Positions 43,516 through 52,091 of a stretch of DNA of 64,000 nt are shown piece by piece. Within the stretch, counting starts at the first letter, position 1; the number at the start of each line of letters is the position of its first letter. The translations under genes were made by a program, and so were the position numbers. The notes below the pieces were generated by a model. It worked only from the letters and a program-made list of their open reading frames with translations. It had not been told where the DNA came from and did no database searches. Source of the stretch: Devosia sp. A16 (GTDB taxonomy: Bacteria > Pseudomonadota > Alphaproteobacteria > Rhizobiales > Devosiaceae); NCBI RefSeq assembly GCF_001402915.1, contig NZ_CP012945.1, positions 2,519,501-2,583,500 on the forward strand, in the 5' to 3' direction.

Positions 43516-45072
43516 ATGCGGGCGACGGTAACGGCGCACAAGGACTATACCATCTCGAAGATCGACGACCGGGTGTACGGGGCCTTCCTCGAGCATCTCG
43601 GGCGCGCCATCTATACCGGCATCTACGAGCCCGACCACGCCACCGCCGACAAGAACGGCATGCGCGGCGACGTCGCCCAACTGGTGCGCGATCTCAAGGT
43701 GCCGATGGTCCGCTATCCCGGCGGCAACTTCGTCTCGGCCTATAACTGGGAGGATGGCGTCGGCCCGCGCGCCGAGCGCCCGACCCGGCTCGACCTCGCC
43801 TGGCATACTTCAGACAGCAATGCGGTGGGCGTGCACGAATTCGCCGATTGGTGCGATCTTGTCGATACCGACATGATGCTCGCCATCAACCTGGGCTCAC
43901 GCGGCCTCGACGATGCCCGCAACTTCCTCGAATACGTCAATGGCCCGACCGGCTCGTACTGGGGCGATCTCAGGAAGAAGAACGGTCGCGCCGACCCGTT
44001 CAACGTCAAGCTCTGGTGCCTCGGCAACGAGATGGATGGGCCCTGGCAGGTCGGTCACAAGACCGCTCACGAATACGGGCGTCTTGCCAACGAAGTCGCC
44101 AAGACCATGCGCGCCTTCGACAAAAAGCTCGAGCTGATCGTCTGCGGTTCGTCGCACTCGGGGATGCCGACCTATCCCGATTGGGAGCGCGAGGTGCTCG
44201 AGCACACCTACGACAATGTCGACCACATTTCGCTGCACATGTATTTCGCCAACCGCGAGAACGAGCAGGCGCTGCTCGACGGGGCCGGCGCCGACGTGCT
44301 GGCGAAAAACACGGCCAACTACCTGGCGCTCAACGAGAAGCTGGACCGCTACATCGCCACGGTGGCCTCGACCATCGGCTTCGTGAAGGCCAAGAAGCGT
44401 TCCAGGCACGACGTCTATATCAGCTTTGACGAGTGGAACGTCTGGTACCATTCGAACAAGCAGGATCGGAAGATCCTCGACGGCAATGGCGGTTGGCCGC
44501 ACGCGCCGCGTCTGCTCGAAGACATCTACAATTTCGAGGACGTGTTGCAGGTCGGCCTGATCCTCAACACCTTCATCCGCCGCTCCGACGTGGTGAAGCT
44601 CGCCTGCATCGCCCAGCTGGTGAACGTCATCGCGCCGATCATGACCGACCCCAAGGGGCAGGCCTGGCGGCAGACCATCTACTACCCCTACTACTTCGCC
44701 TCGATCTATGGCCGCGGCAGGGCGCTGCAGCTGGCGGTAAATACCCCCGGCTACGATTCCGAACACGGCGACAATATCGGCTACGTCGACGTCTCCGGCG
44801 TCCACAACGAAGAAGATGGCACCATCAGCTTCTTCGCGGTGAACCGCCATGCCAGCGAGACGATCGAGGTCGACCTCAGCCTCGAGGGCTTCGGCGCCGC
44901 GACGGTGATCGATCATCAGGTGATGACGCACGAGAACCTGCGCGCCGTGAACACGGCGACCGAGCAGACCAACGTCGCCCCGTCCAAGGGCAGCGGCGCC
45001 AAGGTCGACGGCAAGGTGCTGAGTGTCAAGCTCGCGCCCTACTCGTATCAGATGATCCGCGTGAAGGTCTGA
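43516..45072 (+). CDS. Alpha-N-arabinofuranosidase, GH51
   Basis: The 518-residue cytoplasmic enzyme has the GH51 acid/base Glu172 in LGNEMDGPW and the nucleophile Glu306 in ISFDEWNVWY, with the N-terminal EHLGRAIYTGIY and RYPGGNFVSAYNWEDG blocks. No signal peptide is present, so it would act on imported arabino-oligosaccharides. GGAGGAGCGC precedes the ATG. The fused ArsR-type regulator just upstream probably controls it. A 247-base gap follows, with a poorly coding stretch. Confidence 0.95.
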   Translation: MRATVTAHKDYTISKIDDRVYGAFLEHLGRAIYTGIYEPDHATADKNGMRGDVAQLVRDLKVPMVRYPGGNFVSAYNWEDGVGPRAERPTRLDLAWHTSDSNAVGVHEFADWCDLVDTDMMLAINLGSRGLDDARNFLEYVNGPTGSYWGDLRKKNGRADPFNVKLWCLGNEMDGPWQVGHKTAHEYGRLANEVAKTMRAFDKKLELIVCGSSHSGMPTYPDWEREVLEHTYDNVDHISLHMYFANRENEQALLDGAGADVLAKNTANYLALNEKLDRYIATVASTIGFVKAKKRSRHDVYISFDEWNVWYHSNKQDRKILDGNGGWPHAPRLLEDIYNFEDVLQVGLILNTFIRRSDVVKLACIAQLVNVIAPIMTDPKGQAWRQTIYYPYYFASIYGRGRALQLAVNTPGYDSEHGDNIGYVDVSGVHNEEDGTISFFAVNRHASETIEVDLSLEGFGAATVIDHQVMTHENLRAVNTATEQTNVAPSKGSGAKVDGKVLSVKLAPYSYQMIRVKV

Positions 45073-45319
45073 TCCCTTCGAGGTTCCGGTCCTCCCGGAA
45101 AAGTTCTCCGGCGCGTTGCTCCCACGATGCGCTGGAGAGCGCTGGCGCGCCGACGCCGGTGCGCGCGTTCCGGGGCGCGTCCGACTGACATCCGGGCTGG
45201 GCGGTGCCCGGTCCTGCCGTATGCCCCGTGTTGCCCCGACCTGCCCCGAGTGACCAGCTACGCTGCCGGCTGCGCCGCTCCTAGGCTGGCCCCGACTTTA
45301 TCGGGTTTGGGCAGCAGCT

Positions 45320-47980
45320 ATGAGTTACCTTGGGCGAGCAATGCGGCGCGGCGCGTTTGCCGCGCTGGCTATCGACCTCGCGATCGCGTCGGCGCCCGCA
45401 GCCGCCGTCGATGTCGAGATTTCCGCCAGCACCACCATGGGCGTCAATCTCAACCTTTACGCCGGCAGTACCGTCGATATCCTCTCCGGGGTCTCGGTCA
45501 GCAACACCCTGGGCGGGCCGACGGTCGGCGGCAGCGGAACCTGGACGCTGGGTAACCACGGCAGCGTCAGCGGACAGATCAAGCTCGACGGCGCCGGGTC
45601 GATGGTCACCAACTGGGGCCTCGTGAGCGGGGGCAACGCCATAACCCTGGTCGGCGGCGGCACGGTGGTCAACCAACTCGGCGCGACCATCAATGCCTCG
45701 AGCAGCGGCATCAGCATCGGCAAGTTCCCCAGCGGCGGCAATCCCGGGGTCGGTCCGGGCGTCGTCGTCAATGACGGGACCATCACCCAGGTGGTGTCGG
45801 GCGGCGACCTGGTCCTGCTGCAGTTCGGCGGTTCGGTCACCAACGGCGCCACCGGAGTGATCACCGGCGACAGTTCCGGCAACGCCGTCTCGATCGGCCA
45901 GGGCAGCGAGCGCATCGTCATCAACTCGGGCTCGATCATCAACACCCGCCAGACCGGCTTTTCGACCGGTGTGTTCGTGCAGGGTGGGCCGAGCACCGTC
46001 ACCAACAATGTCGGCGGCGTCATCAAGGGCGGCTTCAACGGGGTCTATGCCAGCCTCACCTCGCCGCTGACCTTCACCAATGCCGGCATCATCGAGTCGA
46101 CCGGCAGCAGCCTGAATGCCAAGGCGGTGGAGGCGACCGGCGGCGGCACCTTCGTCAATTCGGGCACCATTAAATCGGCTTCCGGCGATGGGCTCTATCT
46201 CAACGCCGCAGGTACGGTGACCAACTCCGGCACCATCACCGGGGCCGTCAACGCCATCAACTTCAACGGCAGCAGCACCCGCACGCTGAAGCTCGACACC
46301 GGCTCGGTGCTCAACGGACTGGTCAAGGGCGGCACCGGCGTCGACAACCTGATCCTGCTCGGTGCGGGCAGCGAAAGCGTCGCCAAATTCCTCAACTTCG
46401 AAACCCTGTCGATGCAGGGGAGCGCCTGGACCCTCAACAACACCGGCAGTTTTTCGACCAGCGCCGAGGTAGAGGGCGGCGTGCTGAATCTGCTGGGAAC
46501 GTTGACCAGTCCGACGATCGACATCCGAACCCTGGGAACCATCAAGGGCACCGGCACCATGGTGGGGGCGGTGAAGAACGCCGGCACCGTCGATCTTACC
46601 GCCGGTACGCTGAACGTAACCGGCACCTACGCCAATGCGGCCGGCAGCACCTTTCTGGTCGGCGTCACCCCGGCGGCCGCCGCCGGTCAGCTCGCGGTTT
46701 CCGGCGCCGCCGCGCTGTCGGGCGGCACGGTCAGCGTCACCGCCAGTGGCGGTCCCTACGCACTGGGCACCGGCTATCAGATCCTCACCGCGTCGAGCGT
46801 CAGCGGCACCTTTGCCGACCTCGTCGACGACTCGGCCTTTCTCGAGTTCGTGCTCGACTACGACATACCCGGCGAGGTGTGGTTGCGCGTTTCGGCGATC
46901 GCCAACCTCCCGGTGATCGCCGAAACGCCAAACCAGTTCGCCACCGCGACGGCGCTGCAGGCCCAACCATCGAGCCCGCTGTTCGATGCCGTGGTGCCGC
47001 TCAACACCGCCGATGCGCTCGAAGCCTTCGACGACCTCTCGGGGGAGATCCATGCCTCGGTGCTGCGGGCCCTGGCCGATGCCGGCCGGCATCCGCGCGA
47101 CGCGGCGTTCGACCGGGTGGATGCGGCATTCGCGGCCATCGCTCAAGGGCAGGTGGGCGCGCGCAACATCTGGGCCCGCGGCTATGGTGCTGCCGGCACG
47201 GTGGATGGCGACGGCAATGCCGCCGGGTTTGACTTCGGCAGCGGCGGGCTGCTGCTCGGCGCCGATAGCCTGGTGAGCCGCGACGTGTTCCTTGGCGTGC
47301 TGGCCGGCGTCGGTGGCGTGGCGGTCGACCTGCCGGCGCGGGACTCCCATGCGGACGCGACCAGCTACCAGCTCGGAATCTATGGCGGTGCGGCGCTCGG
47401 CCAGGTGCGGCTGGCGCTCGGCGCTGCGGTGACCAGCAACCAGGTGTCGGTGACGCGGAGCCCGAGCTTCACCGGCTTCAGCGAAACGCTGGACGCGGAC
47501 TATGCGACTGCCACGGCACAGCTCTTCGGCGAGTTCGGCTATGCCTTCGAGCTCAGCGATCTCACGGTGACGCCGTTCGTCCGCGCAGCGCTGCTCGGCC
47601 AATCGGGCGGCCACTACCGCGAGCGTGGCGGCGATGCCGCACTGCACGGTGCGTCCGATGACATCGGCCGGGGGGTGGTGACTGCCGGCCTCCGGGCAAC
47701 ACGCCAATTCGCGCTCGGCGATGGCCTGCTGGTCGAGGCGCGCGGCGGCATCGCGCTGCAACGCACCGCCGGCGACCAGCCGGTAGCGACGCACAGTTTC
47801 GACGGTGGTGCGCCGTTCACCGTCAGCGGCGCGAAGCCAAACGAAACCGCGTTGCTGTTCGAGGCTGGGCTAGGGAGCGAACTGGCGCCCGGCGTGGGCC
47901 TCGATCTGGGCTACCAGGGCGAGTTTGGCAGTAGCCAATCTGGTCACGCGCTGAAGCTTACGCTTTCGGGCAAGTTCTGA
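45320..47980 (+). CDS. Autotransporter (type Va) with beta-roll passenger
   Basis: The 886-residue protein has a signal peptide (about 1-29 ending APAAA) and a long passenger of repeating short strands rich in Gly, Thr, Ser, Asn and Val (TVTNSGTI-type repeats), typical of a beta-helix. The last 270 residues or so form an autotransporter beta-domain ending in the aromatic LTLSGKF that outer-membrane insertion needs. An in-frame ATG at 45341 is a possible start. The passenger carries no known enzymatic motif. It is likely a surface adhesin. Confidence 0.88.
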   Translation: MSYLGRAMRRGAFAALAIDLAIASAPAAAVDVEISASTTMGVNLNLYAGSTVDILSGVSVSNTLGGPTVGGSGTWTLGNHGSVSGQIKLDGAGSMVTNWGLVSGGNAITLVGGGTVVNQLGATINASSSGISIGKFPSGGNPGVGPGVVVNDGTITQVVSGGDLVLLQFGGSVTNGATGVITGDSSGNAVSIGQGSERIVINSGSIINTRQTGFSTGVFVQGGPSTVTNNVGGVIKGGFNGVYASLTSPLTFTNAGIIESTGSSLNAKAVEATGGGTFVNSGTIKSASGDGLYLNAAGTVTNSGTITGAVNAINFNGSSTRTLKLDTGSVLNGLVKGGTGVDNLILLGAGSESVAKFLNFETLSMQGSAWTLNNTGSFSTSAEVEGGVLNLLGTLTSPTIDIRTLGTIKGTGTMVGAVKNAGTVDLTAGTLNVTGTYANAAGSTFLVGVTPAAAAGQLAVSGAAALSGGTVSVTASGGPYALGTGYQILTASSVSGTFADLVDDSAFLEFVLDYDIPGEVWLRVSAIANLPVIAETPNQFATATALQAQPSSPLFDAVVPLNTADALEAFDDLSGEIHASVLRALADAGRHPRDAAFDRVDAAFAAIAQGQVGARNIWARGYGAAGTVDGDGNAAGFDFGSGGLLLGADSLVSRDVFLGVLAGVGGVAVDLPARDSHADATSYQLGIYGGAALGQVRLALGAAVTSNQVSVTRSPSFTGFSETLDADYATATAQLFGEFGYAFELSDLTVTPFVRAALLGQSGGHYRERGGDAALHGASDDIGRGVVTAGLRATRQFALGDGLLVEARGGIALQRTAGDQPVATHSFDGGAPFTVSGAKPNETALLFEAGLGSELAPGVGLDLGYQGEFGSSQSGHALKLTLSGKF

Positions 47981-47999
47981 GACGGGGCGTTAGGCCGGT

Positions 48000-48100
48000 G
48001 GCTGTGGACCCTCACCTCTGCTCCTGAAGAGGGGAGGGAGACGCAGTCTCGATAGCAGTGGGGGGGGCCCCCTCCCATTCTTGGGGGCAGCCCGCACCAG
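48000..48100. repeat. Degenerate palindromic intergenic repeat (family A)
   Basis: A CCCTCACCTCTGCTCCTGAAGAGGGGAGGGAGACGCAG block, a 20-base middle, and a C-rich then GGGGGCAGCCCGCACC block resemble the better preserved family A copies, with decay on the right arm. Confidence 0.55.
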
Positions 48101-48160
48101 CGCCAGTTTGTTTCGCTTTTGTTCCTATGCTACAATAGCATGCAAACAAGGAACCATCTC

Positions 48161-49423
48161 ATGGCCAATCGTGGCGGGAGCGCCGATCTGCCCTTGCATG
48201 GCGGCCGGGTGCCGAAATGGCTGAGCGAGCGCATGGCGCGGCTCGGCGCGGTGATCTGCCAGGCGATCGTCATGGAATATGGCCGCGACGAGCTGCTGAG
48301 CCGCTTGGCGCATCCCTTCTGGTTCCAGTCGTTCGGCGCTGTCATGGGGATGGATTGGCACTCCTCGGGCATCACCACCAGCGTGATCGGCGCATTGAAG
48401 GGCGGGCTCCGCCCGTTCGAGCGTGAACTCGGCTTGCACGTCTGTGGCGGGCGCGGCCGGCACTCGCGCAAGACGCCGGATGAACTGGTGGCGATCGGCA
48501 ATCGCGTTGGCTTCGACGGCGCGGCCCTGGCCAAGGCCAGCCGGTTGGTGGCCAAGGTCGATAGCGCCGCGGTGCAGGATGGGTTCGAGCTCTATCTGCA
48601 TGGTTTCATCGTCGCCGATGACGGCCATTGGGTGGTAGTGCAGCAGGGGATGAAGGGCGACGCCAAGACGGCGCGGCGCTATCACTGGCGTTCCGAGGGC
48701 CTGCGGAGCTTCGTCGAGCAGCCGCATGCGGCCATCGAGGGGGCGGGGCAGGGCACCATCGTCAACCTGACCGACGTCCGGGCGGCCCGCTCGCGCAGCT
48801 CGCAGGTCGATATCCTCGGCGACATGGGACCGGATGCCATCGTCCGCGAAGTCGGTCGCCTGGAGGGCATCGCCGAGCCGGCGCCGATCGAGGACGATCA
48901 ACCGCTGCTGCCGCATCTGGTGATGCCCGAGCATCATGACATCCGCCCCAAGGATGTGATGCTGCGCCGGCTGCACGGCAGCCTCGCGGCAGCGGCCGAC
49001 CAGGCGCCCGCCGACTTCACCGAGCTGCTGCTGGTGCCGGGCGTCGGTGCGCGCACCGTGCGGGCGCTGGCCCAGGTCGCCGAAGTGGTGCACGGCGCGC
49101 CGCATCGCTTCGCCGATCCGGCCCGCTTCGCCATGGCGCATGGCGGCAAGGACGCCCACCCGTTCCCGGTACCGCTGAAAGTCTACGACGAGACCATCCG
49201 GGTGCTGAAATCGGCGGTCGGCAAGGCGCGGCTCGGCCGCGACGAGGAACTCGACGCCATCCGCCGCCTCGACCGGCAATCGCGCCAGCTCGAAGCCGGC
49301 GCCACCGGCCCGAGCTTTCACGAGTTCATCGCCGAAGAGCGCCGCCGTGCGCCCGAATATGGCGGGCGGACGGTGTTCGACGACCTGCCAAGCGCTTATG
49401 CGCGGGCGAAGATGCGGGTTTAG
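48161..49423 (+). CDS. DUF763 domain protein
   Basis: I chose the ATG at 48161, with AAGGAA nine bases upstream, which gives 420 residues. The protein has GGRVPKWLSERMARLGAVI at the start, FWFQSFGAVMGMDWHSSGITTSVIGALKGGLRP, and a helix-hairpin-helix-like LLLVPGVGARTVRALAQV near 290-310, followed by HGGKDAHPFPVP. These features match the DUF763 family found in bacteria and archaea, whose function is unknown; the HhH motif suggests nucleic acid contact. The next gene is nine bases away. Confidence 0.88.
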   Translation: MANRGGSADLPLHGGRVPKWLSERMARLGAVICQAIVMEYGRDELLSRLAHPFWFQSFGAVMGMDWHSSGITTSVIGALKGGLRPFERELGLHVCGGRGRHSRKTPDELVAIGNRVGFDGAALAKASRLVAKVDSAAVQDGFELYLHGFIVADDGHWVVVQQGMKGDAKTARRYHWRSEGLRSFVEQPHAAIEGAGQGTIVNLTDVRAARSRSSQVDILGDMGPDAIVREVGRLEGIAEPAPIEDDQPLLPHLVMPEHHDIRPKDVMLRRLHGSLAAAADQAPADFTELLLVPGVGARTVRALAQVAEVVHGAPHRFADPARFAMAHGGKDAHPFPVPLKVYDETIRVLKSAVGKARLGRDEELDAIRRLDRQSRQLEAGATGPSFHEFIAEERRRAPEYGGRTVFDDLPSAYARAKMRV

Positions 49424-49432
49424 CGAGACTGT

Positions 49433-50217
49433 ATGTCCATCGACGACGGTCAGTTTGCCATCGTGTCGGCCGAGCAGCGGCCGGACCTGATACCGGCCTT
49501 CGGCGCACTTGCGGCGCCGGTCTGGCCGTCCTTCATCGATGGCGACCGGGCGGTGCTCGACCACTGGGATCGGCTCTTCGGCATGGGGCTGGCGCGATTC
49601 CAGTTCCTCATGCTGCGTGTGTCCGGTTCGGGCGCAGAGCAGGTCGTGGCGACGTCCAACGGCATTCCGTTCGTCTGGACGAGCCCCGACGACGACGCCT
49701 CCCTGCCGGACGATGGCTGGGATGCCGTGCTCGCGGCCGGTATCGAAGCCTTTGCCGCGGGCAGGACGGCCAACGCGCTCTCCGCCCTGTCCATCGTCGT
49801 CGCGCCGGCAATGCGAGGCTCGGCCCTCGCTGAGCGATTGCTGCTGAACATGAAGGATTGCGCCAGACAGAACGGCTTCGAAGCGCTGGTTGCCCCGGTG
49901 CGTCCCACGCGAAAATCGGCCTATCCACTGACCGCCTTCGAGGACTACCTGGGCTGGACGACCGATAGCGGCGCTCCCTTTGATCCGTGGGTGCGCAAGC
50001 ATTGGCAACTGGGGCCCGGATCGTCAAAGTCGCGCCGCGTTCGATGACCGTGCTCGCTCCGTTGTCGCAATGGACAAGCTGGACCGGCATCCGGTTTCCA
50101 GTCTCGGGCCGATACCACCTGCCTGGTGGTCTTGCACCGCTCGTCGTAGATTGCCCTGCCGGAACTGGCCTCTACGAAGAGCCCAACGTCTGGATGCGGC
50201 ATCCACTGCAGTCGTGA
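49433..50217 (+). pseudogene. GNAT-like acetyltransferase gene with a frameshift
   Basis: The first frame (49433-50047) encodes a GNAT-like protein up to KHWQLG, then continues with a nonsense tail. The downstream frame (about 49987-50217) continues with ARIVKVAPRSMTVLAPLSQWTSWTG and ends RMHPLQS-like, with the EPNVWM motif of this family. The two join if one base is added in the run CTGGGGCCCGG near 50009-50018. The restored protein would be about 261 residues, and its stop abuts the convergent LuxR gene. This is either a true frameshift mutation or a sequencing error in a G/C run. Confidence 0.82.
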
Positions 50218-51324
50218 CTAGGACGCCCGCTGCAGGACCTCCGGCGCCGCCGCTTGCCCGAGAAACGCCGCCGGGTGTCGGACCAGGAGGTGGATCAATT
50301 CGGATTGGCTGTGCGTGCGGGTCTTCTCGAACACCGATTTCAGGTGTCGGCGCGCGGTCTCGGGTGAAATGCCGAGCTCGTTGCTGGTCGGCCGCATGCC
50401 GCGGGTTTCGACCAGCGTCTGAGCAAAGCGCGCCTCGCGCGGCGTGAGGCCATAAAGGCCCATCAGCACCGCGGCATCGGGGTAGCTGGTGCTGCCGGGG
50501 TCGCTGAGCACCAGCAGCGCTACGGCGTCGCGACCCTCGTGCCGGCGCCATTCTTCCGGCACGGCGGTGAGCAGCGCTGTCAGCGGCGTATCGGCGCGCG
50601 GTCGCTCGATGCGGAAGGCGATCGGGCGGGCGAGGCCGCCGGAACGCGCGGCCGGCGTCATTTCGCGCAGCCCCGCGAGGTGCAGGAAATCCACCTTGAG
50701 GCTGACGCCGTCGAGCGCGTCGAGCAGGCCCAGCGCCAGATTGTTGGCGCAGATGGTGCGGCCGTGACGATCGAGCAGGATCAGGCCGTAGGGGCTGGTC
50801 TCGAACAGCGTCATGCCATGTGCGCCCGATCCCGACCGCAGCGCCCGCTGCAGATGCGGCATCAGCGCCTCCACCGCTTCGATCTCGTCACTGGAGAACG
50901 GCGGCTTCTGGTCGGAGCGGGTGAGGCAGAAAAAAGCGACGCGGCCCGGCCCCTGCGGCAGCAGCACGTGCATGAAGTGCCTGAGCCCGTTATGGGCGAG
51001 AAAGGAGCGATAGAAATCGGAGTTGGCGAGCACCGGGTCCTCGTCGATCTGCTGCACCAGCGAGAGCGTGCCGCGCGGCAGCCGCCAGGCCCGCTCCATC
51101 AGCGGGTCGCGTCCGCCATACGCGCCGCAGTGATACTGCACCCACAGGTGCGATGCGCCCTCCGCCATGCCGGTGCCGCGGTCGGGCGCCTCGGTGGTGA
51201 GCACCGCATGCACCGCATCGAACACCCGGCCCGCTTCGTTGACGAAGTCCATCCAGTTGCCGGCGCCGTCGGCCGCGTCATAGACCAGGCGCGTGAGCTT
51301 GCCGAACTCCGAAATCAGGCCCAT
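50218..51324 (-). CDS. LuxR-type HTH regulator with PAS-like sensory region
   Basis: The ATG at 51324 follows GGAGGGGA; a GTG at 51333 is also possible. The 368-residue protein has a long N-terminal region with a PAS-like segment (TSPYGLILLDRHGRTICANNLALGLL) and a C-terminal LuxR-type helix-turn-helix (YGLTPREARFAQTLVETRGMRPTSNELGISPETARRHLKSVFEKT). No receiver domain is seen, so it is a one-component sensor. It is divergent from the cytochrome gene and near the PQQ dehydrogenase, which it may regulate. Confidence 0.88.
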   Translation of the reverse strand: MGLISEFGKLTRLVYDAADGAGNWMDFVNEAGRVFDAVHAVLTTEAPDRGTGMAEGASHLWVQYHCGAYGGRDPLMERAWRLPRGTLSLVQQIDEDPVLANSDFYRSFLAHNGLRHFMHVLLPQGPGRVAFFCLTRSDQKPPFSSDEIEAVEALMPHLQRALRSGSGAHGMTLFETSPYGLILLDRHGRTICANNLALGLLDALDGVSLKVDFLHLAGLREMTPAARSGGLARPIAFRIERPRADTPLTALLTAVPEEWRRHEGRDAVALLVLSDPGSTSYPDAAVLMGLYGLTPREARFAQTLVETRGMRPTSNELGISPETARRHLKSVFEKTRTHSQSELIHLLVRHPAAFLGQAAAPEVLQRAS

Positions 51325-51433
51325 CCTCGCCACTCCCCTCCCACTCCGCGCCCCGCTGACCCAAACGGGTCATGCCGAGCCGGGCACAACATGCCAGACA
51401 TTATCATTACGAACACCAGAGCTGAACATTCGC

Positions 51434-51931
51434 ATGTCTGATACGTCCCCTCGACGCTCCCCGCTGGCCGGCTGGTTGCTCACTGCCGCCGCATCGCTTG
51501 CTTTGGCCGCCCCCGTCATGGCTCAGGATCTGGCGGCCGACGGCCTCAAGGTCTGGAAGGAGCGCGGCGGCTGCTTCAATTGCCATGGCGATTTCGGCCA
51601 GGGCGGCGAGGGCGGGCACTTTCCGGCCGGTCCGAGCCTCAGGGCCAGTCAGCTCGACCCGGACTCGATGCGCGAGATCATCGCCTGCGGCATTCCGGGC
51701 ACCCCGATGCCCTACAACCTCAAGGGCGCCTACACCGAAACCGAATGCTACGGCGAGAAGGGCGCGGTGCTGGAAGGCGCAGTTCCCGGCGCCAGCCTCG
51801 AGCCGACCGAACTCGATGCGCTGATGGCCTATCTGGGCGAGAAGGTGGTCGGCAAACGCCGCATCACCAAGGCGGAATGCGTCGAGTATTACGGCGATCC
51901 CGCAGCGGTGGCCTGCGCGGATTATCGGTAG
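51434..51931 (+). CDS. c-type cytochrome, periplasmic
   Basis: The 165-residue protein has a signal peptide (MSDTSPRRSPLAGWLLTAAASLALAAPVMA) and one haem site CFNCH (Cys47, Cys50, His51). A candidate axial Met is in GTPMPYN. Such small cytochromes take electrons from PQQ dehydrogenases, and the PQQ dehydrogenase gene is 1.8 kb away on the other strand. It is divergent from the LuxR-type regulator. The name of the electron partner is inferred from context. Confidence 0.9.
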   Translation: MSDTSPRRSPLAGWLLTAAASLALAAPVMAQDLAADGLKVWKERGGCFNCHGDFGQGGEGGHFPAGPSLRASQLDPDSMREIIACGIPGTPMPYNLKGAYTETECYGEKGAVLEGAVPGASLEPTELDALMAYLGEKVVGKRRITKAECVEYYGDPAAVACADYR

Positions 51932-51954
51932 GTTCCATGCGCCGCCGCTTAGCC

Positions 51955-52080
51955 GGTGGCTGCGGACCCCCACCCCTGTCCCCTCCCCGCAAGGGGAGGG
52001 AGACCCTCTCACTAGCATCTCAGTCTGCGTCTCCCTCCCCCTTGCGGGGAGGGATCAAGGGTGGGGGGCAGCCCGCGCCG
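51955..52080. repeat. Palindromic intergenic repeat (family A)
   Basis: GACCCCCACCCCTGTCCCCTCCCCGCAAGGGGAGGGAGAC and the mirrored GTCTCCCTCCCCCTTGCGGGGAGGGATCAAGGGTGGGGGGCAGC flank a 26-base middle. It lies between the cytochrome and the pentapeptide gene, which are convergent. Confidence 0.88.
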
Positions 52081-52091
52081 GCCCGTCGCAG

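Noticed and set aside
45073-45319. Possible short gene between the arabinofuranosidase and the autotransporter
   Set aside because: Frames here are Arg/Pro/Cys-rich and lack ribosome sites. I see nothing supportable in this 247-base gap.
45281-47794. Minus-strand frame of over 800 codons across the autotransporter
   Set aside because: The plus-strand autotransporter has a signal peptide, beta-domain and terminal Phe. The minus frame has only low-complexity Arg/Gly/Asp sequence.
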